A stretch of DNA of 64,000 nt from Acidovorax sp. (lineage in GTDB: Bacteria > Pseudomonadota > Gammaproteobacteria > Burkholderiales > Burkholderiaceae_C): positions 124,001 through 188,000 of the forward strand of contig NZ_JAPUDY010000072.1 of assembly GCF_027492855.1 (NCBI RefSeq). The letters run 5' to 3'. The notes under the pieces are model-generated. The model saw only the letters and a program-made list of their open reading frames with translations. It had not been told where the DNA came from and did no database searches. Position numbers and translations under genes: made by a program. Positions 22,892-31,038 of the stretch are shown one piece after another (within the stretch, counting starts at the first letter, position 1; each line of letters starts with the position of its first letter).

Positions 22892-24088
22892 TCACCCGTC
22901 CAGCATGCGACGCCCCGTCAACCGTTCATGCTCTCGCGCAGCAAAACGATCGGTCATGCCCGCAATAAAGTCGGCCACAGCCCTGGCGCGCACCGAGGCA
23001 TCCCCGGCCAGGGCCTGCTGCGCAAACGCAGCCTTCATCTCTTGCGGTGCCGCAAAATAGGCGGCGAAAAGGTCTCGCACGATTTCTTGGGCGCGGCCCG
23101 TGGTCTCCATCACCTGAGGGTGGCGGTACAGGTGCCTGAACAGAAACTGCTTGAGCGCCTTGGAATGCTCACGCATCGCATCGCTAAAAAGCACCAGCGG
23201 GGGCAATTGGCGCACCGCATCCGCGCTGGTCGGTGCATGCCGCAGTAAGGCCGACTGCGTCGCATCGATCACGTCGTATACCTGGGCGCTGAGCATCCGC
23301 CGGATCGCCTCGAACAACAGGCGCCTTTGCAACGACGGCTGCGCGAGATCGGGGTACTCGGCCTGCGCCGCAGCCCGGTACTGATCGAACAAGGGCACAT
23401 CCTGCAACTGCGCCAAAGTGATCAACCCGGAGCGCACGCCATCATCAATGTCGTGTGCGTTATAGGCAATCTCATCGGCCAGGTTGCACAACTGCGCCTC
23501 CAGGCTGGGCTGCTCCCGGCGCAGAAACCGCCCCGCCACACCACCAGGCTCAGCCTCTTCCAGTTGCTGGGCATGCAAGCGAGAGCAGTGCTTGAGGACC
23601 CCCTCCCGCGTCTCGAACGTGAGATTGAGGCCGTCGTATTGGGGGTAACGTTCCTCCAACTGATCCACCACCCGCAGGCTTTGCAGATTGTGCTCAAACC
23701 CGCCGTACTGCGCCATGCAGCCATGCAAGGCATCCTGCCCCGCATGCCCAAACGGCGTGTGCCCCAGATCATGGGCCAGCGAAATCGCCTCCACCAGATC
23801 CTCGTTGATACGCAAGGAGCGGGCAATGGAACGCCCCAACTGCGCGACCTCTAGCGAGTGGGTCAACCGGGTCCGGAACAGGTCTCCTTCGTGGTTGAGA
23901 AACACCTGCGTCTTATAGACCAACCGTCGAAACGCCGTCGAATGCACGATCCGGTCACGGTCCCGCTGGTACTCGGTGCGCGTGGGCGCAGGGTGCTCGG
24001 GGTGCCGCCGCCCGCGAGTCTGCGCAGGGTCCGACGCACAGGGTGATAAGTCAGAACTTTGAATCAAAACAGTCGATTGCGCCCGCAT
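22892..24088 (-). CDS. dgt: dGTP triphosphohydrolase-like HD-domain protein
   Basis: HD-superfamily dNTPase (398 aa) of the deoxyguanosinetriphosphate triphosphohydrolase-like group. Metal-binding motifs: RTRLTHSLEVAQ (first His), AISLAHDLGHTPFGHAGQDAL (HD plus following His residues) and NLADEIAYNAHDIDDG (second Asp region). The N-terminal block RRHPEHPAPTRTEYQRDRDRIVHSTAFRRLVYKTQVF is the family allosteric/basic region. It follows aroB by 40 bp, the classical aroB-dgt order. The first codons (ATG CGG GCG CAA) fall in the loop and arm of a repeat copy, so the true start may differ; a TTG seven codons on is an alternative. Confidence 0.92.
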   Translation of the reverse strand: MRAQSTVLIQSSDLSPCASDPAQTRGRRHPEHPAPTRTEYQRDRDRIVHSTAFRRLVYKTQVFLNHEGDLFRTRLTHSLEVAQLGRSIARSLRINEDLVEAISLAHDLGHTPFGHAGQDALHGCMAQYGGFEHNLQSLRVVDQLEERYPQYDGLNLTFETREGVLKHCSRLHAQQLEEAEPGGVAGRFLRREQPSLEAQLCNLADEIAYNAHDIDDGVRSGLITLAQLQDVPLFDQYRAAAQAEYPDLAQPSLQRRLLFEAIRRMLSAQVYDVIDATQSALLRHAPTSADAVRQLPPLVLFSDAMREHSKALKQFLFRHLYRHPQVMETTGRAQEIVRDLFAAYFAAPQEMKAAFAQQALAGDASVRARAVADFIAGMTDRFAAREHERLTGRRMLDG

Positions 24089-24121
24089 AACAAGCGCAAA
24101 CAGCTATAAATTTAATAGCAA
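24073..24121 (+). repeat. Dispersed palindromic repeat, diverged copy C spanning the dgt start
   Basis: TTGCGC and GCGCAA frame an eleven-base loop containing the dgt start codon (minus strand), followed by AAACAGCTATAAATTTAATAGC, which matches the right flank of the other copies (GCAGCTAT...ATAGC). The left half is diverged. Confidence 0.55.
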
Positions 24122-24128
24122 TTAATTG

Positions 24129-25256
24129 TCACTGACAGCAGGCATCAATGACCTCGCGCACCAGCGCATCCGGCGCGGCACGCACCACGGCCTTGCCCGG
24201 CCCATCAATCAATACAAAGCGGATTTCCCCACCTTCAGACTTTTTGTCGACACGCATCAACTCCAGATAGCGACCCGCATTGTCCGTTGTATCCAAAACA
24301 GGTCCCTTGATAGGCAAACCCGCCCGCTGGATCAAGACAGTCAACCGCTGGACAAACACCTCATCGACAAGGCCCAACCGGCGCGACAGTTCAGCCGCCA
24401 TCACCATGCCCGCCGCAACCCCTTCGCCATGCAGCCAAACTCCATAACCCATGCCCGCCTCGATGGCATGGCCAAAGGTATGGCCGAAATTGAGAATGGC
24501 GCGCAGGCCGGTTTCTTTTTCGTCCTGGTTCACCACCCATGCCTTGATTTCGCAACTGCGCTGAACAACATGGGCAAGCGCCGTCCTGTCCTTTGCCAAT
24601 ACCGCATCCATGGACTCTTCAAGCCATTCCATGAACTGGACATCTGCAATAGGGCCGTATTTGATGACCTCGGCCAAACCCGCACTGAGTTCGCGGGCGG
24701 GCAAAGTGTCCAACGTGCTCAGGTCGCAAACCACCAACTGAGGCTGATAAAACGCCCCAATCATGTTTTTGCCCAATGGGTGGTTGATAGCTGTTTTACC
24801 GCCTACGGAGGAGTCCACCTGGGCGAGCAGCGTGGTGGGCACTTGCACGAAGGGAACTCCACGCATATAGCTAGCGGCGGCAAACCCCGTCATATCGCCT
24901 ACAACCCCACCACCCAAGGCGAATAACACGACTTTGCGATCGCAGCCATTGGATAGCAACACATCAAAAATCAACTGCAGAGTTTGCCAATTCTTGTGCT
25001 CCTCGCCATCCGGCAACCTCACCTCATATATTGCAGAGAATCGACTCTGAAGTGTTGACCGCAACAACGTCGCATATAGCGGGGCCACAGTCGTGTTGGA
25101 AACGATGAGCGCGGAGTCAGAACCAGATAGCCCTTTATAGATTTCCGCACTCGAAAGCACCTTGTCGCCAATAACAACAGGGTAACTGCGCTCATCCAGA
25201 TTGATCAGAACACTCCTCGCCAAGGAGGCGCTAAATGGACCCACGTCTATATTCAT
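24129..25256 (-). CDS. aroB: 3-dehydroquinate synthase AroB
   Basis: NAD- and Zn-dependent enzyme (375 aa) making dehydroquinate from DAHP in the shikimate pathway. Seen are PDGEEHKNW, the glycine-rich ALGGGVVGDMTGFAAASYMRG, PTTLLAQVDSSVGGKTAINHPLGKNMIGAFYQP, and zinc ligands Glu in AGLAEVIKYG and His in LNFGHTFGHAIE plus WLHGEGVAAGM. A strong AAGGGGG lies eight bases before the ATG. The usual upstream partner aroK is absent; the gap to the next gene ends in that gene's terminator, so aroB probably has its own promoter there. The nucleotide sequence is visibly less GC-rich than downstream genes. Confidence 0.96.
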   Translation of the reverse strand: MNIDVGPFSASLARSVLINLDERSYPVVIGDKVLSSAEIYKGLSGSDSALIVSNTTVAPLYATLLRSTLQSRFSAIYEVRLPDGEEHKNWQTLQLIFDVLLSNGCDRKVVLFALGGGVVGDMTGFAAASYMRGVPFVQVPTTLLAQVDSSVGGKTAINHPLGKNMIGAFYQPQLVVCDLSTLDTLPARELSAGLAEVIKYGPIADVQFMEWLEESMDAVLAKDRTALAHVVQRSCEIKAWVVNQDEKETGLRAILNFGHTFGHAIEAGMGYGVWLHGEGVAAGMVMAAELSRRLGLVDEVFVQRLTVLIQRAGLPIKGPVLDTTDNAGRYLELMRVDKKSEGGEIRFVLIDGPGKAVVRAAPDALVREVIDACCQ

Positions 25257-25547
25257 CTATAAAACCCCCTTCAACATACAGAATCATCTATTGCAAATCA
25301 ACATTGAAAAACAAATAGTACTCAAACCTTTAAGACGAATCATTTCAAGTGAAATTTCAGCTGTCTAAATTATCAGCAAGCACACTTGAGAAGCTCCTAA
25401 CAGAAAAATGTCTTTTGACAAAAAAACAAAATCCCCGATAAAAATCGAGGATTTATCAAAAAGAAGAACGAATGCATATCCCACATCCGCTCAGCCCTTC
25501 ATTAAGTCCAAGCACCTGATAGACAGGCGCCTGGACGGCCTTTTACA
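25257..25547. other. AT-rich intergenic region at the usual aroK position
   Basis: No reading frame with shikimate kinase motifs (no Walker A of the GxxGAGKT type) on either strand. The left part is the aroB leader; the right part holds the terminator of the pil-lipoprotein unit. Composition is clearly AT-rich against the window. Confidence 0.6.
25421..25454 (-). terminator. Rho-independent terminator after the Ig-like lipoprotein gene
   Basis: Arms AAATCCCCGAT (25429-25439) and ATCGAGGATTT (25444-25454) pair with one mismatch around an AAAA loop. On the minus strand a T-rich run (TTTTGTTTTTTTG) follows. It would end transcription from pilMNOPQ and the lipoprotein gene before aroB. Confidence 0.75.
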
Positions 25548-27059
25548 TCACGGGCATGTTATTACAGGGACGCTAGTAGCATCTCCCACCACCTCGACCG
25601 ATACCTGGCGAGTAACAACCTTGGTGCCACGCGTTGCAGTCACTAGGAAAGTATGCTTACCGCAAGTAGCCGGCGTGCCCGTAACAAAGCCCGTATTTCC
25701 GGTGGTCGCTGAACTCAGCCATGCGGGCAAGAGCTGGAAATTCCAAGCAATAGCCACGGCCGGATCTCCACCACTTGCAGAGAACGAATAGAGATACGAC
25801 CTGCTCTTTGTTGCATTAGGCAATGTGCACGCTGTATTAACGTCAGCTGAGCATCCATTGATGGTAAAGACAAATGGATCGAGCGGCAGCGCGCCAGTCA
25901 CAGTTAACGTAACAGTGTTTGTCACCGTAGCACCTACTGCATCAGTCACGGTGGCTGCAACGGTATAAGAACCAGGAGCGGCAAGAGGCGTCCCGCTAAT
26001 AACCCCAGAACTGCTTATACTCAAACCGGGCGGCAACCCTCCAACTGCAGACCAACTATATGGGGGCACCCCCCCCGAAGCCGACAAGACGGCGGCAAAC
26101 GGCAGGCCATTAGGTACAGCGTAGGTTGCTGCAGCAAAGGCAAGTGGCGCCGATGCCACTGCATCCACAACATTTACAGCTGTTAATGAATACACAGGAT
26201 CTTGAATACCATTTTGAACATTATTATCAAAACGATCTGTCACAAGCTCCAGCAGAATTACCCCAGCACTCGGGCCACTTGACAAAGAAAAAAGTCCGAT
26301 ACCACCTGAGGTACTAACCTGCACGACGCCACCGGATTGATTGCCGGCCAAAATTTTTGCCCCTGACGAAGCGCCAAATGATCGAATGCTCACTTGCAAA
26401 TTTGCGGCATCTGAATTAGGCACAGGCTGATTGGCCTCATCCATCAAAAACGCCTGTAAACCAACATTATTCCGTATATCGGAAGTATTATTTTGCGAGC
26501 CCAAATACCCCGGAGCTTGCGCAGTTGCCCGCACACTAGCTGGCTTACCAGTTGCACCGCCTCCGACAAAAATATCAACGCTTGCGCTACGAATTTTTTT
26601 ATCTCGAGGGTCGGTAACAGAGCAAGTTATCCGAGCCGTCCCAATTTGGTTGCCTGCATGAAAATGAAATGAGGCTGCACCACTGTTTGCGCCCAATGTC
26701 ACTGAGCGGTATGCCAATGGATTTTTCTTTTCATCCTCATGCTCCGATTTTCCATCCAAATAATACAGAGCACCCGAATCCAAGCCAACGAGATTACAAC
26801 CAAATATCTCTTCCCCTCCAGGGATTAAAGTGCTTCCTTGGCGCGCCTCTACATAGAGTACAGTGGTATACGCGGAATACGCTCCCATTCCGGCAGGTTG
26901 ATTGGCAATATTTAAAGGCAACTGCGTCTTAGCAGCCCGCAATGTGATGGTATATGGCTCATTAGTAGTCCCAGAGCTGCCGCCGCCGCCGCCGCACGCA
27001 GCCAGCGCACTTGCCGCAGCCAGCAGAAGCAGATTTTTCAAAAGCTTATTCATTTCCAT
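25548..27059 (-). CDS. Lipoprotein with putative Ig (He_PIG) domain, downstream of pilQ
   Basis: A 503-aa exported lipoprotein: signal peptide with lipobox ALAAC (Cys22 from MEMNKLL), then a run of five Gly and Ser/Thr spacer. The first 290 residues are beta-rich with no family I recognise; about 315-395 (PLAFAAATYAVPNGLPF, VLSASGGVPPYSWS, GLPPGLSISSSGVISGTP) is a putative Ig domain of the He_PIG type; the last 100 residues are another beta domain with Cys pairs (NGCSADVNTACTLP, PATCGKHTF). The ATG was chosen because GGAG lies six bases upstream; the frame's earlier TTG lies inside that GGAG site. It starts 17 bp after pilQ and ends at a terminator, so it is probably a member of the pil operon. 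A role in pilus assembly or surface adhesion is inference. Confidence 0.85.
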   Translation of the reverse strand: MEMNKLLKNLLLLAAASALAACGGGGGSSGTTNEPYTITLRAAKTQLPLNIANQPAGMGAYSAYTTVLYVEARQGSTLIPGGEEIFGCNLVGLDSGALYYLDGKSEHEDEKKNPLAYRSVTLGANSGAASFHFHAGNQIGTARITCSVTDPRDKKIRSASVDIFVGGGATGKPASVRATAQAPGYLGSQNNTSDIRNNVGLQAFLMDEANQPVPNSDAANLQVSIRSFGASSGAKILAGNQSGGVVQVSTSGGIGLFSLSSGPSAGVILLELVTDRFDNNVQNGIQDPVYSLTAVNVVDAVASAPLAFAAATYAVPNGLPFAAVLSASGGVPPYSWSAVGGLPPGLSISSSGVISGTPLAAPGSYTVAATVTDAVGATVTNTVTLTVTGALPLDPFVFTINGCSADVNTACTLPNATKSRSYLYSFSASGGDPAVAIAWNFQLLPAWLSSATTGNTGFVTGTPATCGKHTFLVTATRGTKVVTRQVSVEVVGDATSVPVITCP

Positions 27060-27076
27060 TCTATTCTCCAACCAAT

Positions 27077-29215
27077 TTAACGTGCAGGTCCGCGATCCGA
27101 AATCACCTTCGGAGTAATAAAAACCAACATCTCACGTTTCGTGGACTCCTTCGTTCTACTTTTGAACAAATTCCCCACCACGGGAACATCACCCAAGAGA
27201 GGAATTTTATTCTCTTGATTCGTTTCTTCCATTTCAAAAATCCCACCAATTACAACTGTTCCACCATTTTCAACTAGAATCTGAGTTTTGACGTGTTTGG
27301 TATCAATAGCAACACCTTGCGTGGTCGTCTCACCTCGGCTGTCTTTGTTCACATCTAAATCCAGAATAATATTACCCTCTGGCGTGATCTGAGGCGTCAC
27401 CTCAAGTTTGAGCACCGCTTTTTTGAATGCCAGAGTGGTTGCTCCATTTGGCGCAGTCACCGAATATGGATATTCGGTTCCTTGCTCAATCAATGCTTTG
27501 GTCTGGTCCGCAGTAATAATTCGCGGACTGGATACTATACGCCCCTTGCCATCGGCCTCCATGGCAGATAACTCCAATGTAAGGAATCTGTTGGCTGCCG
27601 AATTGAAAATCGAGAGGGCAAAACTACCCACGCTACTCACATTCGAAAGACTAGCAGGAAGATTGACAAAGTTTCCATTGCTACTTGTCGTCCCGCCTGC
27701 ACCACTGGATGACACCGCATTTTCGTAAGAAGACCCGAATGCTACCCTGCTGCTTCCGCCGAGGCCATAACCACCATCACCGCCTCGATTGGCGCGAAGG
27801 TCAGCCCCTCCCAGCCTCACTCCGAGCGATCGACCAAAAGAATCTCGCGCCTCCACAATGCGCGCCTCAATGAGTACTTGGCGAACGGCAACATCCAAAC
27901 TTGCCAGCAACAACCGTACCTCCTCCAATTTACTCGCTGTATCGGTTACAAAAAGTTGGTTGGTTCTAGGCTCTGAAATTGCGCTTCCACGCTCTGAGAG
28001 AAACCTGGTAGAAGGGCCTCCACTAGTGCTACCGGAAGAGGTCGTCAGCTGCGTAATAATATCGGACGCCTTTGCGTAGTTCATCTGAAAGGCTTGCGTC
28101 TTAAGCGGCTCTAACTTCTGTATCGCTTGCGCAGCCTCAAAGTCCTTTTTCGTACGCGCGTCTATTTCATCTTTCGGTGCTATCCACAAAACCGAGCCCG
28201 TTTTTCGCATACCAAGGCCCTTGGCATCCATAATAATTTGAAGGGCCTGATCCCAAGGTACATCTTTCAAACGCAAGGTAAGGGCTCCCGTCACGGTATC
28301 TGACGTCACGATATTAAAATTCGTGAAATCTGCAATGACTTGCAGCAAGGACCTCACTTCAATATTCTGGAAATTCAATGAGAGTTTTTCTCCAGAATAT
28401 CCAGGACCTTGGGTCAACTTGCTGAGATCGACCTTCTTTTGCCGGACTTCCACGACGAACTGATTATCACTTTGGTACGCGCTGTGCTCCCAATCGCCCG
28501 TGGATTCAATCAACAGTCGCACACGCTCGCCTGATTGGGTGGCAGTGACCATTTGCACAGGTGTCCCAAAATCAGCCACATCAAGACGGCGACGCAACCC
28601 TTCCGGCAATGATGAACGCATAAAGTCCACAACAATGCCTTTTGATTGCTGCTGAAGATCGACGCCAACTTGATTATTGGCCAGATTCACCACTACCCGC
28701 CCAGATCCGTCTGCTCCACGACGGAAGTCGACATCCTTTAAGGGCAATACATCAGCGTTGTGACCATCAGCAAAGACAGTGGCAGAAGAAGTCGATACAG
28801 CAGATGCGCCCACTACGGAATCCAGCGACAAGATCAACGTTTTGCCTTGGATATCCGCCTTATAGGATGCAGCGGACTTTAGATTCAAGACGATGCGAGA
28901 ACGCTCACCCGCTTGAACAATGTTGACAGATCTCAAATTGCCAAGATTGACCTCATACACCGACTTCCCGGTTGCGTTTGTTACACCTTGAAAATCAAGA
29001 GCAATTCGTGCAGGGGACTGCGTAGCGAATCCAGTGGGAACACCCGGCAGTGTGTCGGAGAAATCGATCCGCAAGACTTCAACCCCACTTTGCACGCTGG
29101 CGGAGACTGCATTAATTGCCCCCTGGGCAGCAGCCCCAAAGGAAAATACTGCGACAGAAAGACCGATAGCGGCACTGCGGCAATGATCCATAAAAAAACT
29201 ACTAATGTATTTCAT
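27077..29215 (-). CDS. pilQ: Type IV pilus secretin PilQ
   Basis: Outer-membrane secretin (712 aa) through which the type IV pilus is extruded. Order: signal peptide (SAAIGLSVAVFSFGAAAQG), AMIN domains that hold peptidoglycan (about 35-130 and 150-240), STN/N0 domain (ISLNFQNIEVRSLLQVIADFTNFNIV is close to this in sequence), N1 domain with FVTDTASKLEEVRLLLASLDV, and the C-terminal secretin gate (VRQVLIEARIVEA, VLKLEVTPQITPEG, VPVVGNLFKS, LVFITPKV). A Ser/Gly-rich loop follows the first secretin strand. It overlaps pilP by four bases. Confidence 0.96.
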   Translation of the reverse strand: MKYISSFFMDHCRSAAIGLSVAVFSFGAAAQGAINAVSASVQSGVEVLRIDFSDTLPGVPTGFATQSPARIALDFQGVTNATGKSVYEVNLGNLRSVNIVQAGERSRIVLNLKSAASYKADIQGKTLILSLDSVVGASAVSTSSATVFADGHNADVLPLKDVDFRRGADGSGRVVVNLANNQVGVDLQQQSKGIVVDFMRSSLPEGLRRRLDVADFGTPVQMVTATQSGERVRLLIESTGDWEHSAYQSDNQFVVEVRQKKVDLSKLTQGPGYSGEKLSLNFQNIEVRSLLQVIADFTNFNIVTSDTVTGALTLRLKDVPWDQALQIIMDAKGLGMRKTGSVLWIAPKDEIDARTKKDFEAAQAIQKLEPLKTQAFQMNYAKASDIITQLTTSSGSTSGGPSTRFLSERGSAISEPRTNQLFVTDTASKLEEVRLLLASLDVAVRQVLIEARIVEARDSFGRSLGVRLGGADLRANRGGDGGYGLGGSSRVAFGSSYENAVSSSGAGGTTSSNGNFVNLPASLSNVSSVGSFALSIFNSAANRFLTLELSAMEADGKGRIVSSPRIITADQTKALIEQGTEYPYSVTAPNGATTLAFKKAVLKLEVTPQITPEGNIILDLDVNKDSRGETTTQGVAIDTKHVKTQILVENGGTVVIGGIFEMEETNQENKIPLLGDVPVVGNLFKSRTKESTKREMLVFITPKVISDRGPAR

Positions 29216-29754
29216 TTTTTACCCTCTTGCAGCTCAAGCGAGGTTGAGCGCTCCATCCAGTCCCCGGTTGCGTCCTGCGCTATTTCACGCAATTGAATCG
29301 AAGTTTCGTTAATTCGAACAATTTTCCCGTAGTTCTGCCCCAAGTAGTTTCCCACCTTGACCTGATAAATCAAGTTATCAACCTTCAACAATGCGGTAGG
29401 CGTTCCCGTTTTATTAAGACTTCCCACCATCACCATAGCATCCAGAGGGAACGACTCCAAAGGTTCCTTGCGGCGCGACATTTCAGGGGCGATCAATGCA
29501 GCGTTTGATGCTACCTGAGCTGAATCGCGACGCAATGCTTGTGTCAATTTAATCGGATTGAATGGCTCGATTGCCCCATCCTGAGAATAAGATTCCGGGA
29601 TAAATTTTTTCGGTTCTATTATGGGAGTAATACTTGGTTTTGCATTGGCTCGCTGATCCGCCATCCAGAGTCGCAGTTCATCCTCCCCTGATGAAATACA
29701 CCCAACCAAAGCCAAGGGATACAACACAAAGATCGCAGCACGCAGCAATTTCAT
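29212..29754 (-). CDS. pilP: Type IV pilus inner-membrane lipoprotein PilP
   Basis: Lipoprotein (180 aa) that connects the PilNO complex to PilQ. The lipobox LALVGC places lipidation at Cys19. A disordered linker (residues 25-90) leads to the HR beta-sandwich domain: ESFPLDAMVMVGSLNKTGTPTALLKVDNLIYQVKVGNYLGQNYGKI, the most conserved part of the family. It overlaps pilO and pilQ by four bases on either side. Confidence 0.94.
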   Translation of the reverse strand: MKLLRAAIFVLYPLALVGCISSGEDELRLWMADQRANAKPSITPIIEPKKFIPESYSQDGAIEPFNPIKLTQALRRDSAQVASNAALIAPEMSRRKEPLESFPLDAMVMVGSLNKTGTPTALLKVDNLIYQVKVGNYLGQNYGKIVRINETSIQLREIAQDATGDWMERSTSLELQEGKK

Positions 29755-30416
29755 TCTTTTGCTCCTCCTGCTTTTTTCTGCGCTTGAATCTCCTCAGGAT
29801 CCAAGTACCTGAAAGTACGCGCAGTAGCATCCATTGTCAGTACGTCGCGAGCATTCGGCGAAATCGACATATTACTCAGCGTCACAATACGGGAAAGATG
29901 CGCAATATCAGAAGCGAAAGCTCCAATGTCATGATATCGACCTGTTACCCGAATCGATATAGGTAGCTCAGCATAATAATCTCGTGCGACTACTTGACCA
30001 GGCTTAAAAAGCTCAAACTGCAAACTCCTGCCTAAGCCAGACTGATTGATATCAGAAAGTAGCGCCGCCATTTCTGCCTTGCTTGGCAACTGCTTCTCCA
30101 ATTGAATAACATACTGTTGAATCTGCTCTCGCTGCTTCTTCAACGCATCCAAGCTAACGGCTTTCACCAGTTTCTTTTGATAATCAGCGCGCAAAGCGAC
30201 TTCTTTGTTGCGCTCCCCCTCTAACTCCACCTCATATTCTTTCAAGAAGGCAAACCATGAAACAGCCGCAACAGCCCCGGCAATGAAAATACACAATAAC
30301 ACCTTGGGCAAGACGGGCCAAAGAGAGGGGTCTTTGGTATCCAGATTTTTGAACTGCCGCTGAACAACATCTAGTTGCTGAGCGAAGTCAATCGACTTTT
30401 CTTTTTTTGTCGCCAT
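29751..30416 (-). CDS. pilO: Type IV pilus assembly protein PilO
   Basis: Bitopic inner-membrane protein (221 aa) that dimerises with PilN. A short cytoplasmic start (MATKKEKSIDFAQQ), one membrane helix (VLLCIFIAGAVAAVSWFAFL), a coiled coil (about 70-120, KKQREQIQQYVIQLEKQLPSKAEM) and a ferredoxin-like periplasmic domain (ELPISIRVTGRYHDIGAFASDIAHLSRIVTL). The start was chosen for GGAGG eight bases upstream. One base separates it from the pilN stop. Confidence 0.95.
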   Translation of the reverse strand: MATKKEKSIDFAQQLDVVQRQFKNLDTKDPSLWPVLPKVLLCIFIAGAVAAVSWFAFLKEYEVELEGERNKEVALRADYQKKLVKAVSLDALKKQREQIQQYVIQLEKQLPSKAEMAALLSDINQSGLGRSLQFELFKPGQVVARDYYAELPISIRVTGRYHDIGAFASDIAHLSRIVTLSNMSISPNARDVLTMDATARTFRYLDPEEIQAQKKAGGAKE

Positions 30417-30417
30417 C

Positions 30418-31038
30418 TCACTTCCCTCCGGCCGACGATGCCGCCGCATTGGCGGCCGCTATTGACTTCTGAGCATCGCTCGCGCGAACCAGCTGGAACC
30501 TGAGATTAAAAGAAGCCACTCGCCGTTGATCACGTTGGTTCAGAGATATCGTGCTGGCAGTAATTTCGCTCAATTCCGGTTTATCCAACCAAGGCGTGTT
30601 ATTGGCAAGGTTGCGCAACAATTCAGAAATCCGCTCATTCGATTGCGCCATGCCCTGCATCGTAATTGTTTGATCCGCCTGTTTGATCGCGGTGATATAC
30701 ACACCATCCGGCAATTGCTTAACCAACTCGGTCAACAAGTGGACAGGTAGGTTTCTGTCTGACTGAAGATCTTCCACGGCCTTCTGACGAGCCCTCAGTG
30801 AAGCAATTTCGTCTTCGATGGTGGCAATTTCTTTGATTTGCCCTTCCAGAATCTTGATTTCTTGCTGAAGAAAACTATTCTTGCTCTGCTGATCGGTGAT
30901 CATCATCTGAAACCACCAATAGATAGCACCAGCAATTACCAGCCCGATGAGGAGCGAGGCAAACATCGTGGCCTGAAAGGCCTCTTTGCGGCGCTTGCGG
31001 GCCTCCTCGCGGTGAGGTAGTAAGTTAATCAAAATCAC
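30418..31038 (-). CDS. pilN: Type IV pilus assembly protein PilN
   Basis: Bitopic protein (206 aa) whose cytoplasmic N-terminus INLLPHREEARKRRK binds PilM. One membrane helix (ASLLIGLVIAGAIYWWFQM), a coiled coil (LQQEIKILEGQIKEIATIEDEIASLRARQKAVEDL) and a PilN fold (LPDGVYITAIKQADQTITMQGMAQSNERI). I set the start at a GTG (GTGATTTTGATT) that overlaps the pilM stop as GTGA, because GGAGG lies eight bases upstream and the conserved motif begins two codons later; the frame's earlier TTG has no site. Confidence 0.93.
   Translation of the reverse strand: MILINLLPHREEARKRRKEAFQATMFASLLIGLVIAGAIYWWFQMMITDQQSKNSFLQQEIKILEGQIKEIATIEDEIASLRARQKAVEDLQSDRNLPVHLLTELVKQLPDGVYITAIKQADQTITMQGMAQSNERISELLRNLANNTPWLDKPELSEITASTISLNQRDQRRVASFNLRFQLVRASDAQKSIAAANAAASSAGGK

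Noticed and set aside
25408..25791. A 127-codon plus-strand frame near the lipoprotein 3' end
   Set aside because: It overlaps the terminator and the lipoprotein coding region, has no recognisable domain and is not a shikimate kinase remnant.
26978..26996. CCG trinucleotide run in the lipoprotein gene, considered as a phase-variable tract
   Set aside because: It encodes the Gly run after the lipobox; changes would be in multiples of three and would not switch the frame.
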